Below, piece after piece: positions 61,301 through 64,000 of a DNA stretch of 64,000 bases. Numbering within the stretch: position 1 is the first letter of the stretch; each line of letters starts with the position of its first letter. The notes under the pieces were generated by a model. The model saw nothing but the letters and a program-made list of their open reading frames with translations. It was not told where the DNA came from and did no database searches. Made by a program: the position numbers and the translations under genes. The DNA comes from Hormiphora californensis (lineage: Eukaryota > Ctenophora > Tentaculata > Cydippida > Pleurobrachiidae): positions 1,139,356-1,203,355 of the forward strand of contig CM035358.1 of NCBI GenBank assembly GCA_020137815.1, written 5' to 3'.

Positions 61301-63895
61301 AAAAACAAATTCTATGAAAAGGGCAAAAGCTAAAATCCAATATCCTGTAATTAGGGAATTTTAGCTAAGAAAGGACCGAAACTATGGAAAAATGTGTAAC
61401 AAGCTACTTTCTTCACTATTTGGTCCATATGGGTCCCTATAATCACCAAAAACAAAATCACAAAAAATCCACGATGGCGAAGATGGATTTTTGTTTTTCG
61501 CAATTACAGCAAAAACGGTTGAAGTAGGAGCAAAATGTCTCTCAGAAGACCCCCCCAAAATCGGACCTTCTGAATCGTTTAAGCATAGTCTCAGGTCTCT
61601 ACGATCAGTCGTTTTTGAGATACAGGGAATTTATTTATTTCTGAAATGACGGCTTTCACAAAAAAACCTCTGTACAGCTTATCTCAAATAAGGACGCGCC
61701 CAAAATTTATGGCCATATGGAGAATCGTTAGACGCAACTTTTGACCAATTTACAGCTTTCACATATTTTCGGAACTTGGCCAAATATGGCGTTAAAGTCA
61801 AAAAAAAGAAATCCATCTCAGGACCGGAAATCAGCTCGGATTTCAAAAACATTTTTTGTGGCTACTCACCTCTTTGTCCTCTTCAAATCCACAAATTTTT
61901 ATGATCCTATCTTTACAAATGTATTTTTAAGATGCCAAAAACTTATTTTCAGTTCATTTTTCAAGCAGCTGTAGCAAAAATATGAATTCGACTTGAGAGC
62001 TCAAATTGCATATTTGAGGTCTCCTTGGCATGGCCTACAACCCTACGGTGAGAGATTTCCCTGCACTCGAAAAAAAATTTTGGTTAGCGTACCCTTAATA
62101 AGCCATACAAGCAGACTTGATCCTATCCATCAATCCCATCCAACTGATCCCACATCCCTGCATAATTTCCACCAGGTATTTCTCTTCCAATTCCATCCTA
62201 ATACCAATGTCCCCTTTCTTACCCTACACGGTTCAACTTCACCCTATTTCCAGGTGTTTGCCTCGGACACATGTGGTAGTCCCCCCTCTGAATTCTGTGT
62301 ACAACAAGAAATAGGCCTGCCTCCTGATGAAGATAACTGCTACACATGCGATTCAGGTAGATATTGCACGTGCAGATTAGAGATACACGTGCTTTGTTTT
62401 TTGTTCTGTTCGATATATCTCTCTCAATTCATCCCTTCTATTCTATACTGCCATGCTAATTACATGAAATCTCCCAGATTCAGACGTCCTCCACTTTATA
62501 TTCAGATTTCAGACCCTGCTAATAACATGAAATCTTCCTGATCCATCAATCAAACCCTGCCAGTTACATTCTAAACCTCTCCCTCTCCCAATTAAAAGAC
62601 CTCTCTCTCCCTCCCCCCAGATTCAGAGTTTGACCGTCACCCTGCCAGTTATATGACGGACAGGAACGAGCGAGATGACGATGTTACAACCTGGTGGCAG
62701 TCTAGCACCCTATTTGAGAGGAGTCTAGAGAACATGACACTGCATCTTCCACTCAACAAGAGCTTTGATATTGAATACATCAAGTGAGTTACCCCGGGAG
62801 AGAGAGGGATAGTTAGAGAGATGAAATTCTTTAAATATTTGGTCATTTTGTAAGTAAACGGGAGATCGTGCTCATAATATTCTGACGAAAAAGTTTTTTG
62901 TGTGTTATATGCAAACTACACATATATATTATATAAACTACACAAAACAATCAAAACTAACTCATCTATTCCAGGGTTGAGTTCCAATCACCGCGACCAG
63001 AGAGTATGGTGATAGAGAAGAGTTCTGATTTTGGGCGCAGTTGGCAGGTTTACCAATATTTCTCTTCATCCTGCTACAAATCATTCAACAAAAGGTAAGA
63101 ACTAAGTGATAACTTAATTGAACAGGTAATTTGTAGTTTTAAATATAGCTGCAAAGTGCAAAACATGGCGTGTTCGATCGTGATATACCCCGATATACGT
63201 GTAAGAAGTGAATCATATCATCAATAACATTAATCATTACTAACCACATCTCCCTCCCTGCAGGACGGATGAAACTATTTACACATTTGATGAAACCGTT
63301 GCAATCTGCACCAGGAAGTTTAGCGAACTGTCCCCTCTTCGAGGGGGCGTTGTAGCATTCAGCCCCCTGAAGAGTAAGTTTCACTAAATCGGTAATTTTA
63401 GAATCATTCATTGGTAACCCATAAAGTAGTTAAGAATTATTGGTCTGTTTTTATTCGCTTTATTATGCAGAGGCCACATAATATGTGTTGTATTGCTATG
63501 CAGCTCGGCCAATTAGTCGCCTATTAGTATTAAATATATTATGTGCATTGTGCATTGCAGACAGTATGTGTACTGTGTAGAAGTGCTGCACACACCATAT
63601 ATAATAGAAGTTATTATAATTCACACACCAGCTAAATCTTCACACTGTGTGAACACAGGTTCACTCTCAACAATGCCAATAATAACATCCCAATCCCCCA
63701 ATCAGATCGTCCCAACGCCAAGGATCCTGATCTACTGTACAACAACAAGGAACTTTTGGAGTGGATGAGGGCTACAGATATCAGGATCAAGCTAGTTAAA
63801 CCTAACACGTTTGGAGATCAGTATTTTAGTAGCAAGGATAATGATGTACTGAAGACCTACTACTATGCTATTTCCGATCTTAGCGTTGGAGGAAG
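58383..63895 (+). CDS. Laminin gamma-type chain, N-terminal exons (partial)
   Basis: Six exons: 58383-58538, 62254-62356, 62621-62783, 62975-63094, 63264-63373, 63706-63895. They join in frame to give 280 residues and run off the window; the last bases (TTTTGTTTTAG, to 64000) look like the next acceptor. Residues 1-22 are a signal peptide ([17 protein letters not shown]). The rest is the laminin N-terminal (LN, domain VI) polymerisation module: [79 protein letters not shown] and [19 protein letters not shown] and TYYYAISDL fit laminin gamma better than netrin, its nearest relative; beta chains fit less. An upstream in-frame ATG at 58248 would push the signal peptide inward, so 58383 is preferred. 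Confidence 0.9.
58863..59948 (-). CDS. Rhodopsin-like (class A) GPCR, nested gene
   Basis: One exon, 361 residues, on the opposite strand inside intron 1 of the laminin gene. Seven hydrophobic segments: [132 protein letters not shown]. The Cys before TM3 (GCTLW) and the Cys in loop 2 (FVECKES) allow the usual disulphide. The DRY position reads [12 protein letters not shown]6 has the conserved Pro (FNTPF), and NPxxY is replaced by NSMANILLW. Sites NGT and NNS in loop 2 may be glycosylated. The ligand is unknown; sequence is far from any receptor I recognise. TTTATT at about 58613 (AATAAA on the minus strand) is a possible poly(A) signal. Confidence 0.8.
   Translation of the reverse strand: MDAPTPDFFEMVRARYSTMAPPDDPLKINIGEALLTILALLTGIVGLPIATLQGYFLFRVAKERTLSYSIYRAIWLTDFLVILWNIPVATAYVKGRQVENTDFILTDGVGCTLWTIGWRSLVRTSVFNLAVLSITRTYSLVRPFSQPPRVRVVMATIVVYSVLVLVESTLPLWYGVTFQYYWEFVECKESVTNGTTLNNSYEVYQSAVLFIQLIVPMVVVSVSCGVTIATLWSNRVTSSLSSDRIRNQATTTILGLTGIYIFFNTPFVLYWAVSMVNTYALPPNSEILAPFFQVFDGPTDGWFMYYHLANYSFNLSVVLNSMANILLWSCMSRPMKLWLVSHGREARKRSIPPVSYMSTTV
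60705..62094. mobile_element. 1,390-bp TTAA foldback element, copy 2
   Basis: Same ends, length and structure as 55079-56468, flanked by TTAA at 60701-60704 and 62095-62098. The two copies differ by scattered substitutions. Inserted in intron 1 of the laminin gene, 150 bp before exon 2. Confidence 0.9.
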
Positions 63896-64000
63896 GTATG
63901 AAGCATAGATCATGGGGACTGGGATTAAGTTCATTGTACTATATCCACAGGTTTATGTTGTTGGTTGGACTTGTCAAAGGGAGTTTTCTTTTTGTTTTAG

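Noticed and set aside
55199-61974. A 65-77-codon frame starting near [16 protein letters not shown] seen four times
   Set aside because: It appears once per arm of the two foldback elements because the arms are copies of one another; it shows no transposase motif and is not evidence of a gene.

Overview
This window reads as a stretch of a draft animal (metazoan) nuclear genome. The proteins are animal ones (laminin short-arm N-terminus, dynactin p25, an F-BAR protein of the FCHO type, a rhodopsin-like receptor). Genes are split by short GT-AG introns, and the non-coding DNA is full of (CT)n/(GA)n tracts and foldback/MITE elements. A non-bilaterian such as a sponge would fit the compact introns and divergent sequences, but no species can be fixed from the sequence alone. 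There is one 100-N scaffold gap (9078-9177). Several stretches (about 3240-4020, 5640-6190, 23080-23420) are rich in doubled homopolymers and look poorly resolved.

Layout. 1-5111: no convincing gene; microsatellites. 5112-8983 (+): a multi-exon gene with a CUB-like N-terminal fragment and a basic, proline/serine-rich C-terminus; the join between the two parts is unproven. 9178-10080: three degenerate palindromic repeats. 11129-16976 (-): FCHO-like F-BAR gene, eight exons, with no muHD found in the window. 12147-12928: a MITE-like palindromic element inside the FCHO intron. 17-24.6 kb: a gene-poor interval. 24629/24998-48109 (+): one very large gene of 34 exons predicting about 3,020 residues: a Ser/acidic-rich N-terminal exon of about 4 kb, then a long coiled coil broken up by 33 small exons, with TQT-type motifs clustered at the C-terminus. 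An extra 0.93-kb exon at 38751-39683 looks like an alternative first exon. 49675-50304 (-): a CCCH zinc finger plus MJ1316 (DUF504) protein resembling LENG9. 52383-54282 (+): a 12-TM MFS transporter. 54902-57818 (+): DCTN5 (dynactin p25). 58383-63895+ (+): the first six exons of a laminin gamma-type chain; its first intron carries a single-exon GPCR gene on the opposite strand (58863-59948) and a 1,390-bp TTAA-flanked foldback element.

The most interesting material is how the giant coiled-coil gene is built. Several introns are MITEs or tandem repeats that include the splice site. Six tandem copies of one 5' splice site lie at 44215-44301. A MITE of about 110 bp nearly fills one intron (47470-47592) and sits just inside two others. 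The protein ends in a closely spaced series of QT motifs like those bound by the dynein light chain LC8. All exon joins given here were checked by hand for frame and GT/AG, not by transcript evidence.
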